A DNA stretch of 64,000 nucleotides from Mucilaginibacter arboris (GCF_009754915.1 NZ_WPIK01000009.1:62001-126000), one strand, 5' to 3'. Positions 1 through 9,372 are shown, counted from the first letter of the stretch. Made by a program: numbers and translations. Notes: generated by a model from the sequence alone, not told the origin.

Positions 1-1
1 C

Positions 2-343
2 CGTCCTTCAGGAAATTTCGATATAAACAGAAACCGTACCGATAACCAGTTGCAGCAAAATCAGGTAAATCCGCGGCAAAACCAACCTCAGCAAAACCAG
101 GCGCAACAACAATGGCAGCAGCGTAACCAGCAGCAAAATCAGGTAAATCCGCAGCAAATGCAGCAACATCAGCAAGAAATGCAACAGCGCCAGCAACAGA
201 TGCAACAACGCCAGCAGCAGATGCAGCAGCAACGCCAGCAACAGCAAAACCAACAACAAAGGCCACAACAGCAGGAGCGGCCTGCGCGCCAAAATCCGCC
301 GGAAAGACAAAACCCGCCAGAACGACAAAACAACAGAGGTTAA
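2..343 (+). CDS. C-terminal part of a Gln-rich protein (5' end outside window)
   Basis: The reading frame is open from the first complete codon, so this is the 3' end of a gene that starts upstream of the window. The visible 113 residues begin with an Asn/Arg-containing stretch. From about residue 17 they become a low-complexity tract dominated by Gln with Asn, Met and Arg, ending in two RQNPPE repeats. The DNA under it is an imperfect CAG/CAA tandem array. No catalytic motif is visible and the family cannot be named from this fragment. A strong terminator follows 19 bases after the stop, so it is the last gene of its transcript. Confidence 0.6.
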   Translation, partial: RPSGNFDINRNRTDNQLQQNQVNPRQNQPQQNQAQQQWQQRNQQQNQVNPQQMQQHQQEMQQRQQQMQQRQQQMQQQRQQQQNQQQRPQQQERPARQNPPERQNPPERQNNRG

Positions 344-361
344 ATCTTCTCAGTATGATTA

Positions 362-400
362 CTAAAAAAGCTTCCCGAGGTAACCGGGAAGCTTTTTTAG
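362..400 (+). terminator. Rho-independent terminator after the Gln-rich gene
   Basis: Inverted repeat with arms around AAAAAAGCTTCCCG and CGGGAAGCTTTTTT and a 6-base loop. It has T tracts on both strands, so it could act bidirectionally. Confidence 0.85.
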
Positions 401-445
401 GTTGAAGCAGGTTTGTGTAAACGAGAAGCAATCAACACACATTTG

Positions 446-476
446 ATGCTTCTTTTATCGGTAAAAAAAATTGGTG
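446..476 (-). repeat. Dispersed AAGCAT-word repeat, single copy
   Basis: Reads ATGCTTCTTTTA, then TCGG, then an A-rich run and TTGGTG. On the minus strand this is the extended form ATTTTTTTTA, CCGA, TAAAAGAAGCAT. It lies between the Gln-rich gene and the histidine kinase. Confidence 0.8.
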
Positions 477-540
477 TAGTGGCAGCAAAAGCCTGAATAT
501 TTATGCTGATTAAATTACTGGTATATTTATAAATTAACCT

Positions 541-566
541 CAATTTTTAACCGATAAAAACAGTAT
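541..566 (+). repeat. Dispersed repeat, ACAGTAT variant
   Basis: CAATTTTTA, spacer ACCGA, then TAAAAACAGTAT. Same architecture as the AAGCAT form but with the second core type. It lies 40 bases beyond the stop of the histidine kinase. Confidence 0.75.
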
Positions 567-606
567 TAGCTTTACTGGTTTATTGGTTGGAGTAATCATT
601 TGCTTT

Positions 607-3369
607 TTAATCGCTTGTTACTAACTGTTTTTTTAAATAGGGCTTAATTTTATTGTAAAGGCCTTCGGGCGTGTAAGGTTTTAAAAAGTGGTCGGTGAGG
701 CCGTCTTTATACATCACTTCTAAATCTATCCCAAAAACACTTCCGGTTAAAGCAATAATAGGCAGCGTTTGGTATTTTTCTTCAGGTAACTCGCGTATTT
801 TTTTAGTCGCTTCCAAGCCATCCATTACGGGCATTTGCATATCCATCAAAATTAAATCATAATCTTTTTGCATGGCCATTTCAAGCGCCACCAGTCCGTT
901 TTCTGCAATATCTGCCTGGATATTTAGTTTAGAAAGCACTTTTTTTGCCAGCGTTCGGTTAATCATGTCATCATCAGCAACCAGTACCAGTGATGGCCCG
1001 TTTTCTTGTTCTTGATTTGGGATGATTGCTTGCATATTATCAGTTGTGCGGTTAAAATTAATGGTAAAGCTAAATTTAGAACCAAAGCCAAATGTGCTTG
1101 TAACTTGTATAGTTGACTGATGAAGTTCTATTAACTTTTTAGTGATGGTTAAGCCTAAACCAGTGCCGCCATATTTTCGGGCAGTATCCGTGCTGGCCTG
1201 GGTATAAGCTTCAAAAATAGAATCTAATTTATCCGGAGGAATGCCAATTCCGGTATCGGAAATACAGAATTTAATAGTAACGGTTTCCTGGTCTTCTTTT
1301 TCGAGTGTTAAAACAAGCTTTACTTCTCCTTCACTTGTAAATTTAACCGCATTTCCTAACAGGTTGATCATGATCTGGTACAATCTGGTACTATCAGCCA
1401 GAACAAACTCAGGAATTTTAGCATCTGTAGCTAAATTTAAATTTATTTTTTTCCCATCCAGTTTAAACGTTAAAGTGTGCAAGGTACGTCGGGCAAGTTC
1501 TTCCAGGTTAACTGGTATTGCTTCCAGCGCCATGTTACCTGTTTCTATCTTGGTAAAATCTAAAATATCGTTAACCAGTTTTAATAAATTTTCGGACGAG
1601 AACTGTAATGTGTTCAGGTTATCAAGTTGATGCGGAGCAGGATGTTCATCAAGCAAAAACCGACTCATGCCGATAATGGCATTAATAGGCGTACGGATTT
1701 CGTGGCTCATTACAGAAAGAAAAGTTTGTTTTGCCCGGCTTAGTTGTAAAGCTTCTTCCCGGGTACGCACCAGTTCCTGTTCTGCCTTTTTACGGATAGT
1801 TATATCGGTAATAATACTTAGCTGGCGGATTACATTTCCTTCGTGGTCGAACAAAGGGTTGTTGTAGATGGAAAGCCAAACAAGCGTTCCGTCTTTTCTA
1901 TAAAGTGCAATTTCTATATCATAAGGTTTTTTGTGCAGTACAGCTTTTCTGGCTTTCTGGTATTCTGCAATGTTCGTTTCTTTACCTGTAAACTGGTGTT
2001 CTATGGTTAAGCCCTGAAGTTCGCTCAGCTTCCATCCCCAAATTTTTTCCAGCGCTTCGTTCATCCAAATTACCTGCTCTTTTCCGTTTCTGATTAACAC
2101 GCCTGCTTCTGATTTTTTTACGGCAAAAGAAAGCGTTTGCAGTTCCAGTTCTGTCTTTTTCTGCTCGGTAATATCTGTAATAATCTCAACGCTTCTGTTC
2201 ATTTCACCCTGTTCATCTAAAATAACAGAGTTCATGATAGAAAGCCAGATTGGTTTTTGTTCCTGATGATAAGCAAGGATTTCGATAGAAAAAGAATTTT
2301 TACTGGCTGTTTGTGCTATTGCATATTCCAGGATTTGTTTATCGCTGTCTTTTCCAATAATAATATTTCTTAGTTTGCGGCCTTTTATATCTTTTAATTC
2401 ATAACCTGTAATTTTTTCAAATGCTTTGTTTACCCATAAAATGTTGTTGTCGGCATCGTTAATTGCTACGCCGTTATTTACATGGCTGGCAACCAGTGAT
2501 AGCTGCTGCAACTCCTGCTGAATTGCCATTTGGCTGGTTACATCACGGCCGTTAATCAACCATTTACCGTTTGCAGTTACATTGCTCCACGAAAACCATT
2601 TGCTTTCGCCGTTTTTGGCAATCATTCGGGTATCAACAATAATCTGCTTTTCGCCACGGTTTAGGGTTTGTTTGAGTTTTTGCAGAACGTTTGCACGGTC
2701 TTCAGGATTACAAAAGTCCCAGATATTTCGTCCGGTTATTTCTTCTTTAGTATAGCCAAGCTGTTTTTCTACAGATTCATTAACAAATTCGATCTTACCA
2801 TTTTGGTTTAATACAAAATGAAGTTCTATAGAATTATTAAACAACGCCTGAAATTTCTGTTGTTCTTTTAACAAAAGCTGTAGCTCATGATTTTTTTTTG
2901 CTGCTTCAAAATGCAAAACCACCTCGTTGGCCAAAAACTTTAAGGCTTCTTTTTGTTTTTCATCTAATTCGCGTGTTACTGTATCAAATACACATAAGGC
3001 ACCTAAAATATAACCATCGGGGTCAATAAGCGGAATGCCGGCATAATACCGGATACCAGCATCACCGGTAACAAAAGGATTGTTTTTAAAACGGCTATCC
3101 AGCGTAGTATCTTTTATTTCCAGGATAGCTTCTGATTGGATGGTGTATTTGCAAAAAGAAATCTCTTGGGCAACTTCGCATACATCAATTCCAACCTTTG
3201 ATTTAATCCATAAACGGTTATCACCAATCAGGTTGATGGCCGCCATAGAAGTTTTGCAGATGTAGGTAGCAAGCTTAGTAATTGAATCGTAATGCTTTTC
3301 GGCATCCGTATCCATTATATTATAGCTGAATAATGCTTTTAACCTCTCTTTTTCATTGGTTATTACCAT
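607..3369 (-). CDS. Hybrid sensor histidine kinase (GAF-PAS-PAS-PAS-HisKA-HATPase-REC)
   Basis: A 920-residue cytoplasmic hybrid kinase with no membrane segment. Order: GAF about residues 20-160; three PAS domains about 170-290, 292-410 and 413-530; HisKA with H-box SHEIRTP (His about 556); a HATPase domain with N-box NLLGNAVKF, DTGIGIP and GGTGLGLTI; and a C-terminal receiver from about 794 with acidic pair DDD and phospho-acceptor Asp about 843 in LMDMQMP. It should autophosphorylate and pass phosphate to its own receiver in response to soluble or redox cues sensed by GAF/PAS. No partner regulator is adjacent and the ligand is unknown. ATG at 3369 is used because GAF homology begins soon after. 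Confidence 0.93.
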   Translation of the reverse strand: MVITNEKERLKALFSYNIMDTDAEKHYDSITKLATYICKTSMAAINLIGDNRLWIKSKVGIDVCEVAQEISFCKYTIQSEAILEIKDTTLDSRFKNNPFVTGDAGIRYYAGIPLIDPDGYILGALCVFDTVTRELDEKQKEALKFLANEVVLHFEAAKKNHELQLLLKEQQKFQALFNNSIELHFVLNQNGKIEFVNESVEKQLGYTKEEITGRNIWDFCNPEDRANVLQKLKQTLNRGEKQIIVDTRMIAKNGESKWFSWSNVTANGKWLINGRDVTSQMAIQQELQQLSLVASHVNNGVAINDADNNILWVNKAFEKITGYELKDIKGRKLRNIIIGKDSDKQILEYAIAQTASKNSFSIEILAYHQEQKPIWLSIMNSVILDEQGEMNRSVEIITDITEQKKTELELQTLSFAVKKSEAGVLIRNGKEQVIWMNEALEKIWGWKLSELQGLTIEHQFTGKETNIAEYQKARKAVLHKKPYDIEIALYRKDGTLVWLSIYNNPLFDHEGNVIRQLSIITDITIRKKAEQELVRTREEALQLSRAKQTFLSVMSHEIRTPINAIIGMSRFLLDEHPAPHQLDNLNTLQFSSENLLKLVNDILDFTKIETGNMALEAIPVNLEELARRTLHTLTFKLDGKKINLNLATDAKIPEFVLADSTRLYQIMINLLGNAVKFTSEGEVKLVLTLEKEDQETVTIKFCISDTGIGIPPDKLDSIFEAYTQASTDTARKYGGTGLGLTITKKLIELHQSTIQVTSTFGFGSKFSFTINFNRTTDNMQAIIPNQEQENGPSLVLVADDDMINRTLAKKVLSKLNIQADIAENGLVALEMAMQKDYDLILMDMQMPVMDGLEATKKIRELPEEKYQTLPIIALTGSVFGIDLEVMYKDGLTDHFLKPYTPEGLYNKIKPYLKKQLVTSD

Positions 3370-3515
3370 TGCACCAGGACCTGATTTACCAACATAATTG
3401 TAATAGTAACTTTATAAGTTAAACTATTACGTATTGCATAAGCTAAGGTTATTAAAATAGAGCCTGTAAAAACAATTTCATGCTGAGGGGTTTCTTGCTT
3501 AATTTAAAAAGCACG

Positions 3516-3539
3516 ATACTTCTTTTACCAGGTAAAATA
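3516..3539 (-). repeat. Dispersed repeat, AAGTAT variant
   Basis: ATACTTCTTTTACC, then AGGTAAAATA. The inner part TTTTACC-A-GGTAAAA is a perfect 7-bp inverted repeat around one base, so this copy is nearly palindromic apart from the core. Confidence 0.75.
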
Positions 3540-3671
3540 TTATATTAAAACCTGGTTTAGTAATTTCAGGTTTTAGTTCCCCCTGATTATAATGCCTGTA
3601 AAGCAAGCTTATGATTTTTATTTAAATAAAGTTGCAACTTCTGCCCTTGAAATGTAAAAGGCGAATAACAG

Positions 3672-3770
3672 TTTTTAGGTGATAAAAGAAGCATTTATAA
3701 AATACCAGTAGAAAAATTTTAAACAGTTTTCTTACAAATATTCACCCTGATACTTCTTTTACATAAAAAG
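3672..3770. repeat. Inward-facing pair of dispersed repeats
   Basis: Left copy 3672-3694 (TTTTTA, GGTGA, TAAAAGAAGCAT) on the plus strand. Right copy 3750-3770 (ATACTTCTTTTA, CA, TAAAAAG) on the minus strand. The cores face each other across about 55 bases. Confidence 0.7.
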
Positions 3771-3840
3771 AGGGCTGATAATTAAACCAGCCATCTTTGA
3801 ATTTTTTTAATAATAAAAGCCTTAATAAAAGGCTTTTATG

Positions 3841-3913
3841 TGACCCCGCAGGGGATCGAACCCTGGACCCAGTGATTAAGAGTCACTTGCTCTACCAGCT
3901 GAGCTACGAAGTC
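3841..3913 (-). tRNA. tRNA-Lys (anticodon CTT)
   Basis: The 73-nt minus-strand sequence folds as a full cloverleaf. Acceptor GACTTCG pairs with CGGGGTC with two G-U pairs; D-stem is GCTC/GAGC; anticodon stem AGTGA/TCACT holds loop CTCTTAA with anticodon CTT; T-stem is CAGGG/CCCTG with TTCGATC loop; discriminator is A. CCA is not encoded. No other tRNA is adjacent. Confidence 0.95.
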
Positions 3914-3980
3914 GGAATAATAATGCAATAATAAGCATTTATGTATTGTACTGCTTCAAAATAAAAAGCTTTTTTAACGA

Positions 3981-4003
3981 TTTTTACCTGATAAAAACAG
4001 TAT
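3981..4003 (+). repeat. Dispersed repeat, ACAGTAT variant
   Basis: TTTTTA, spacer CCTGA, TAAAAACAGTAT. Located between tRNA-Lys and the MBL-fold gene. Confidence 0.75.
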
Positions 4004-4165
4004 CTGCAAACGCGGCACCCAAACCTTGGCCTTATAGTAAAAGTGTTTAATAAAAACTATTTTCAGTACCTTAGTTAATCTAGTTATTACCTGTAATAAT
4101 GCAGCCGCCACTATAGAAGTATAAACCAAAAACCCTGCAGAATGTTAACCACAAAAAAAATTACC

Positions 4166-4912
4166 ATGAAATACTTTTTCCTGATACTGTTTTTACTGCC
4201 TTTTTCTTTGGCTTTTGCGCAAGCTGATGTTTTTCCAACTAAAAAAGGCAATCTCGAAATTACGCCCATTTTTCATGCGGCTTTGGTAATGCAATGGAAT
4301 GGCGTTACGGTTTATGCTGATCCTTATGGCGGTGCAGAAAGATATAAAGGAATGAAAGCGCCTGATGTTGTTTTAATCACTCATGAACATGGAGACCATT
4401 TAGATGAAGCTACTTTAAGCGGCCTCGATCTAACTAAAACAGAATTGATTGCACCGCAAAAAGTGGTTGATCAGCTTAAAAATAAAACGTTTGCAAAAAT
4501 TACAGTTTTAGGCAACGGACAAAATACAACTTTTAAAAACATCAAAATAGAAGCAGTTGGCGCTTACAATATTCCCGAAGAAACCGCAAGGCACAAAAAA
4601 GGGGTGGGCAACGGTTATGTGTTAAATTTTGGCGGGAAAAGGGTTTACATTTCCGGGGATACAGACGGAACACCAGAAATGCGTGCTTTAAAAAATATTG
4701 ATGTTGCTTTTGTTTGCATGAACCCGCCTTATACTATGGATGTAACGCCTGCTGCCGATGCCGTTTTAGCTTTTAAACCCGCAGTAATTTATCCTTACCA
4801 TTATCGCCAGCCGGGAAATAAGCTGAGTGATATTGAATTGTTTAAAAAATTAGTGAACGATAAAGACCCGAAAATTGATGTACGTTTGCGCAACTGGTAC
4901 AGGCAAATGTAG
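4166..4912 (+). CDS. Exported MBL-fold metal-dependent hydrolase (UlaG-like)
   Basis: About 248 residues. The chosen start at 4166 begins directly with a signal peptide (MKYFFLILFLLPFSLAFA, cleavage before QADVF). An in-frame ATG 24 bases upstream would put hydrophilic residues before it. The metallo-beta-lactamase signature THEHGDHLD is near residue 75. Further metal-ligand candidates are the SGDTDGT segment and a late HY pair, as in the UlaG/L-ascorbate-6-phosphate lactonase-like branch. Substrate cannot be predicted. Action is expected in the periplasm. The SYLF gene follows after 53 bases. Confidence 0.85.
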   Translation: MKYFFLILFLLPFSLAFAQADVFPTKKGNLEITPIFHAALVMQWNGVTVYADPYGGAERYKGMKAPDVVLITHEHGDHLDEATLSGLDLTKTELIAPQKVVDQLKNKTFAKITVLGNGQNTTFKNIKIEAVGAYNIPEETARHKKGVGNGYVLNFGGKRVYISGDTDGTPEMRALKNIDVAFVCMNPPYTMDVTPAADAVLAFKPAVIYPYHYRQPGNKLSDIELFKKLVNDKDPKIDVRLRNWYRQM

Positions 4913-4926
4913 TTAATGCAATAAAG

Positions 4927-4934
4927 TAGGTTTG
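4927..4934 (+). promoter_or_regulatory. Candidate Bacteroidota -7 box upstream of the SYLF gene
   Basis: TAGGTTTG matches TAnnTTTG exactly and lies 32 bases before the ATG at 4966. No convincing upstream TTTG element was seen at the expected spacing, so this is tentative. Confidence 0.35.
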
Positions 4935-4965
4935 CATCGGTTATCTATTTATTTAAACTTAAACC

Positions 4966-5649
4966 ATGAAATTAATAACTTCATTAAAACACGTACTTCT
5001 TTTACCGTTAATTTTATTTGTAACGACTATTCAGGCGCAGGACAAGCAGCAGCAAAAGCTCGATGCTTCTACAAAAGTGATCCAGGAATTTGGAAAACTT
5101 CGCGAAAGTATCCCGAAACAATTGATGCAAAAAACAGAAGGAATCATCATTATCCCGGGATTGATCAATGCCGGATTTGTAGTTGGCGGTAAACGGGGAA
5201 AAGGTATTGCAATGATAAAAAACGCAGATGGGACCTGGAGCAATCCTGTTTTTTTAACCATGACTGGCGGAAGTTTAGGTTTTCAGGCAGGAATTCAATC
5301 AGTTGATCTGGTGCTGGTTTTCCTTGATAAAACTTCCCTGCAAAATATCGGTAAAAGCAGCTTTACTTTAGGCGGGGATATTTCTGTTGCCGCTGGTCCG
5401 GTTGGCCGTAATTCTTCTGCCGGAACAGATTACAAAATGGAATCAGAAGTTTATTCTTATTCGCGCAGCAAAGGGCTTTTTGCGGGCATTAGTTTAAGCG
5501 GTTCTTCGCTGGATATTGACCAAAAAGCCAACAGTTCTTTTTATGGCGATGAAGATGGTGCGGCTGCTTTGTTTGCTAATAAAAAAGCCTCGACAGTGCC
5601 GGCAGTTAAAACCCTTAAACAAACTTTAACTAATTTGTACCGGAAGTAA
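4966..5649 (+). CDS. SYLF/Ysc84 lipid-binding domain protein
   Basis: 227 residues with an N-terminal signal peptide ending near TIQAQ (about residue 25). The rest matches the SYLF (Ysc84) fold: the KTEGIIIIPGLINAGFVVGG segment, a GTWSNPVFLTMTGGS segment and a GGDISVAAGPVGR segment. Bacterial SYLF proteins are exported and thought to bind lipids or envelope. No enzyme motif is seen. A copy of the dispersed repeat (4993-5016) overlaps the signal-peptide codons, encoding the LLLPLIL stretch. Confidence 0.85.
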   Translation: MKLITSLKHVLLLPLILFVTTIQAQDKQQQKLDASTKVIQEFGKLRESIPKQLMQKTEGIIIIPGLINAGFVVGGKRGKGIAMIKNADGTWSNPVFLTMTGGSLGFQAGIQSVDLVLVFLDKTSLQNIGKSSFTLGGDISVAAGPVGRNSSAGTDYKMESEVYSYSRSKGLFAGISLSGSSLDIDQKANSSFYGDEDGAAALFANKKASTVPAVKTLKQTLTNLYRK

Positions 5650-5662
5650 TTAGGGTACAGCA

Positions 5663-5691
5663 CACCAATTTTATACCGATAAAAACAGCAT
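5663..5691 (+). repeat. Dispersed repeat, ACAGCAT variant, directly upstream of a start codon
   Basis: CACCAATTTTA, spacer TACCGA, TAAAAACAGCAT. The repeat ends 4 bases before the ATG at 5696 and therefore occupies the ribosome-binding position of that gene. Confidence 0.75.
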
Positions 5692-5695
5692 TGCC

Positions 5696-5938
5696 ATGAA
5701 CGAAACTACCGGAAAAAACCATCAGGATACAAGCGCTGCCAGCGAGTTTGATATTAATACGATCCTGATTAAAGAATTAGGGATCAACAGTGCCAAGGTT
5801 GAAATGATCTTCCGGATGCAGGTAGAAATCCTTGCATTGCTCCAGGATAAAACCACCGAAGAAATTTTGGGCGAAAAGAATGAACGCATCAAAGAACTGG
5901 CGCTGGAGTTTTATATTGCCAACAGCAAAAAAATGTAA
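5696..5938 (+). CDS. Small hypothetical protein (80 aa)
   Basis: An acidic, helical 80-residue protein without signal peptide or membrane segment. I do not recognise the family. It opens with a polar Thr/Asn/Ser tail, then about 60 residues likely forming helices (ILIKELGINSAKVEMIFRM and following). Its ATG lies immediately after a dispersed repeat and no separate Shine-Dalgarno is visible. It is probably cotranscribed with or read after the SYLF gene 46 bases upstream. Function unknown. Confidence 0.6.
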   Translation: MNETTGKNHQDTSAASEFDINTILIKELGINSAKVEMIFRMQVEILALLQDKTTEEILGEKNERIKELALEFYIANSKKM

Positions 5939-6060
5939 GTAGAAAGGCATTGGTTTGATGATGGGTTTTGATAAAAAAATTACCTTGTAAAATAGATATG
6001 GGGTAAGTACCAGAACAAAATCTAACTTTAAAGTAATGAACCAACAACATAATAGGGCCG

Positions 6061-6153
6061 ATGCTTCTTTTATCGCCTAAAAATGCCGGTCATCGGGTTT
6101 TTGATTTACTTAAACGGATGCCAACACCAATTTTTACCTGGTAAAAGAAGCAT
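6061..6153. repeat. TIR-like pair of dispersed repeats
   Basis: Left copy 6061-6084 (ATGCTTCTTTTA, TCGCC, TAAAAAT). Right copy 6125-6153 (CACCAATTTTTA, CCTGG, TAAAAGAAGCAT). The GCAT ends point outward, so the pair forms terminal inverted repeats of a 93-bp unit. It is followed by AAGTTTAAACAGCTT, resembling the terminal repeat of the large elements at 31641 and 40789. Confidence 0.75.
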
Positions 6154-6206
6154 GGCATCAAGTTTAAACAGCTTTAAAGGCAGAAGTTGTTACGGATAAT
6201 TTTTTG

Positions 6207-6704
6207 TCAGTTTGTTATCGGTTTTACCGCTTTAACCGGCCTAAGCAATGTTGAGAAGGTGAGTGAACCCATTTTCCATTTGCCGTTATCTTTAAGATAT
6301 ACCTCAGTCACCATAAAAGCATGTGTAACTTCGTTTCCGCCGACTACTGCTAACAAATCGATATCATTCAGTAGGATGGCCGTGTTACCGAAAATATTTA
6401 CGGATGCAGCATAGACTGCTGCTTTCTTATACCAAATTCCGCCGCTTTTAATGGTATTTAGCTCCTGGGTCTTGCCCCAGCTTCCGCCCATATGAACAAA
6501 GACACATTTTTCATCAAATAGTCCGTTTAAGGTTTCTACGTTTTTGTCTGCCATCCATGCCCATTTTGTTCTGGAAAGATCAAGTATTTCCTGTTCTTCT
6601 TTCGTAACTATTGTAGTTGCTGAGTTTGGCAGTTTAGCCTGAGCATTTGATAGCTGCACAGTGACTATACACAGGAACATTCCGATAATAGCTTTTTTCA
6701 TCAT
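6207..6704 (-). CDS. Exported NTF2-like (DUF4440-type) protein
   Basis: 165 residues starting with a signal peptide (MMKKAIIGMFLCIVTVQLSNAQA). The mature part fits the SnoaL/DUF4440 cone fold: an N-terminal helix with LSRTKWAWMADKNVETLNG, then a FDEKCVFVHMGGSWGK strand pair and a C-terminal TEVYLKDNGKWKMGSLTFS strand typical of this family. Such proteins are often small-ligand binders or isomerase-like, but no catalytic residues can be assigned. It stands alone between repeats and the aldo/keto reductase, on the same strand. Confidence 0.75.
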   Translation of the reverse strand: MMKKAIIGMFLCIVTVQLSNAQAKLPNSATTIVTKEEQEILDLSRTKWAWMADKNVETLNGLFDEKCVFVHMGGSWGKTQELNTIKSGGIWYKKAAVYAASVNIFGNTAILLNDIDLLAVVGGNEVTHAFMVTEVYLKDNGKWKMGSLTFSTLLRPVKAVKPITN

Positions 6705-6820
6705 CTTAGGTTTAAGTATTTATGTTGGTTTGATTTTTAGCGATCTTGGACATAGATAAAAACTGCTATTTGGCGTTATGCCAGTGTAGCACGCCGAAGC
6801 ACATTAATTACGTTGCCTTA

Positions 6821-7741
<921 letters not shown>

Positions 7742-7796
7742 TTATACCATTATTACTGATTAACGAATTTATATGGTTAAGAACTGAATAAAGCGG

Positions 7797-7804
7797 TAAT
7801 TTTG
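7797..7804 (+). promoter_or_regulatory. Candidate -7 box of the AraC-type regulator
   Basis: TAATTTTG fits TAnnTTTG and lies 22 bases before the ATG at 7827, in the intergenic space shared with the divergent aldo/keto reductase. The -33 element is not clear. Confidence 0.4.
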
Positions 7805-7826
7805 AATGAGATAAAACGATAGTGAT

Positions 7827-8723
7827 ATGGATAACAGGAGACGATTTGAGACAATCAGCGATTACAACGCCTTTAACAATACTAAAACCTTGCACCCGCT
7901 TGTAAGTGTGATCGATTTCTCAAAGGCAGCCCCCAGGGAAGGCTCCCGCATGTATTTTGGCTTTTACACCATTTTTCTAAAAGATGTGAAGTGCGGTGAT
8001 CTGGTGTATGGAAGAAACACGTACGATTACCAGGAAGGTACCTTAGTTTTTCTTGCGCCGGGCCAGGTAGCAGGTGTTAACAGCAATGGAGAAACTTACC
8101 AACCGAAAGGGCATGGTTTGGTATTTCATCCTGATCTGATACATGGTACTTCGCTTGGGCGGCATATTCAAGATTATACGTTTTTTGGCTATCAATCCAA
8201 CGAAGCGCTTCATTTATCAGAAAGTGAAAGGAAAATTGTACTGGATTATTTTTCAAAAATTGAGTATGAACTGGAACATGCCATCGACAAGCATAGTAAA
8301 AGGCTGATTGTGTCCAATATCGAACTGTTTTTGGACTACTGTGTCCGTTTTTACGACCGGCAGTTCATCACCCGGGATACTGTACACGCCGGCATTTTAG
8401 AGAGGTTTGAAAATCTGTTGAATGATTATTTGAGGTCTGAAAAACCGCAAACTATCGGATTGCCTTCTGTAGCTTACTGCGCTGATGAACTCAATTTATC
8501 TCCAAACTATTTCGGTGACTTGGTTAAAAAAGAAACAGGCAAAACAGCCCAGGATTATATACAAGCCAAACTGATTGATATTGCTAAGGAAAAGATGTTC
8601 GATACGAGTAAAACAGTTAGTCAGGTTTCGTCTGAACTGGGCTTCAAATATCCCCAGCATTTCGCCCGGCTATTTAAGCAACGCGTGGGTTACTCACCTT
8701 TAGAATTCCGGTCGCTCAATTGA
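7827..8723 (+). CDS. AraC-family transcriptional regulator
   Basis: 298 residues. The N-terminal about 180 residues form a cupin-like sensor region (EGTLVFLAPGQVAGVNS, HGLVFHPDLIHGT). The C-terminal about 100 residues hold the double helix-turn-helix (PSVAYCADELNLSPNYFGDL and VSQVSSELGFKYPQHFARLF) with the terminal GYSPLEFR signature. Bacteroidota regulators of this type commonly control adjacent oxidoreductases. The divergent aldo/keto reductase is the obvious candidate target, though no operator could be identified. Confidence 0.92.
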   Translation: MDNRRRFETISDYNAFNNTKTLHPLVSVIDFSKAAPREGSRMYFGFYTIFLKDVKCGDLVYGRNTYDYQEGTLVFLAPGQVAGVNSNGETYQPKGHGLVFHPDLIHGTSLGRHIQDYTFFGYQSNEALHLSESERKIVLDYFSKIEYELEHAIDKHSKRLIVSNIELFLDYCVRFYDRQFITRDTVHAGILERFENLLNDYLRSEKPQTIGLPSVAYCADELNLSPNYFGDLVKKETGKTAQDYIQAKLIDIAKEKMFDTSKTVSQVSSELGFKYPQHFARLFKQRVGYSPLEFRSLN

Positions 8724-9033
8724 ATATAATAAAAAAAGGCTTTTGCGGGAATTGTCTCAGAAATTAGCAGTTGTTCTGCAATTGTCTTAATAAACCGGTT
8801 GTGATTTCAAATGGATGATGGTGCTTCTTTTAGCACTATAAAATTGCATTTACCACTTTCTGCTGATACAGAAAATTATTGTCTTGCAGATTTTTAGGTG
8901 GTAAAAGAAGCATCCCAAATAATTAGAACAAAATTTAAAAAGGTTCTTTAAAAAAGCTTTTGATAAGCATAATGGTTAAGAAAAAACTTTTTTATACCTT
9001 GCTTTCTTATGTATCTAATCATACCTTTAGTGA
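8724..9033. other. Gene-free stretch with one repeat pair
   Basis: No ORF is supported. It contains the outward-ended repeat pair at 8821-8913 and, beyond it, the presumed promoter region of the PadR gene. No clean promoter element was recognised. Confidence 0.5.
8821..8913. repeat. TIR-like pair of dispersed repeats
   Basis: Left copy 8821-8845 (GTGCTTCTTTTA, GCACTA, TAAAATT). Right copy 8891-8913 (TTTTTA, GGTGG, TAAAAGAAGCAT). Same outward-ended geometry and same 93-bp overall length as the 6061-6153 pair. Confidence 0.75.
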
Positions 9034-9372
9034 ATGAGTTCTAATTCGTTTTTAAAAGGAACACTTCAAACGATTATCCTCAAACTATTGGAGGATAATG
9101 ACAGAATGTACGGTTATGAAATCTCTCAAAAGGTGAAGGAGATAACAGCAGGTGAGATAAAACTGACAGAAGGTGCGCTCTACCCTGCCTTACATAAACT
9201 GGAAGCAGATGGTTTACTTGAAACGAGCACGGAGATTGTTGATGGCCGGGGGCGAAAATACTACCGATTAACCGAACAGGGAGGTAAGGAAGTTATCGGT
9301 AAACTGGATGAGGCTCGACTTTTTATGGAACAGTTGCAGGCATTGTTAAACATTAAACCAGCTGTAAGATGA
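9034..9372 (+). CDS. PadR-family transcriptional regulator
   Basis: 112 residues, the usual length of the short PadR class. The winged helix is visible: KGTLQTIILKLLEDNDRMYGYEI, then the recognition segment LTEGALYPALHKLEADGLL, and the wing RGRKYYRLTEQG. PadR proteins repress nearby membrane or efflux genes. Its stop overlaps the start of the next gene by 4 bases, so the two are translationally coupled, which suggests the membrane protein acts together with or is controlled by PadR. Confidence 0.93.
   Translation: MSSNSFLKGTLQTIILKLLEDNDRMYGYEISQKVKEITAGEIKLTEGALYPALHKLEADGLLETSTEIVDGRGRKYYRLTEQGGKEVIGKLDEARLFMEQLQALLNIKPAVR

Larger units (their letters stand above)
3370..3840. other. Gene-free stretch carrying dispersed repeats
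   Basis: No credible ORF. It contains three copies of the dispersed word (3516-3539, 3672-3694, 3750-3770) and AT-rich sequence. The promoter of the histidine kinase must lie near its right-reading end, but no clear TAnnTTTG element was identified. Confidence 0.6.

Noticed and set aside
120-260. Regular CAGCAACAGATGCAACAACGC-like units as a CRISPR-like array
   Set aside because: The repeats are in-frame codons of a Gln-rich protein, have no unique spacers, and no cas genes are present.
8-328. Leu-rich reading frame on the minus strand at the left edge
   Set aside because: It is the antisense reading of the CAG/CAA tract; Leu-rich composition is explained by the Gln-rich sense gene, and no start context or homology is visible.
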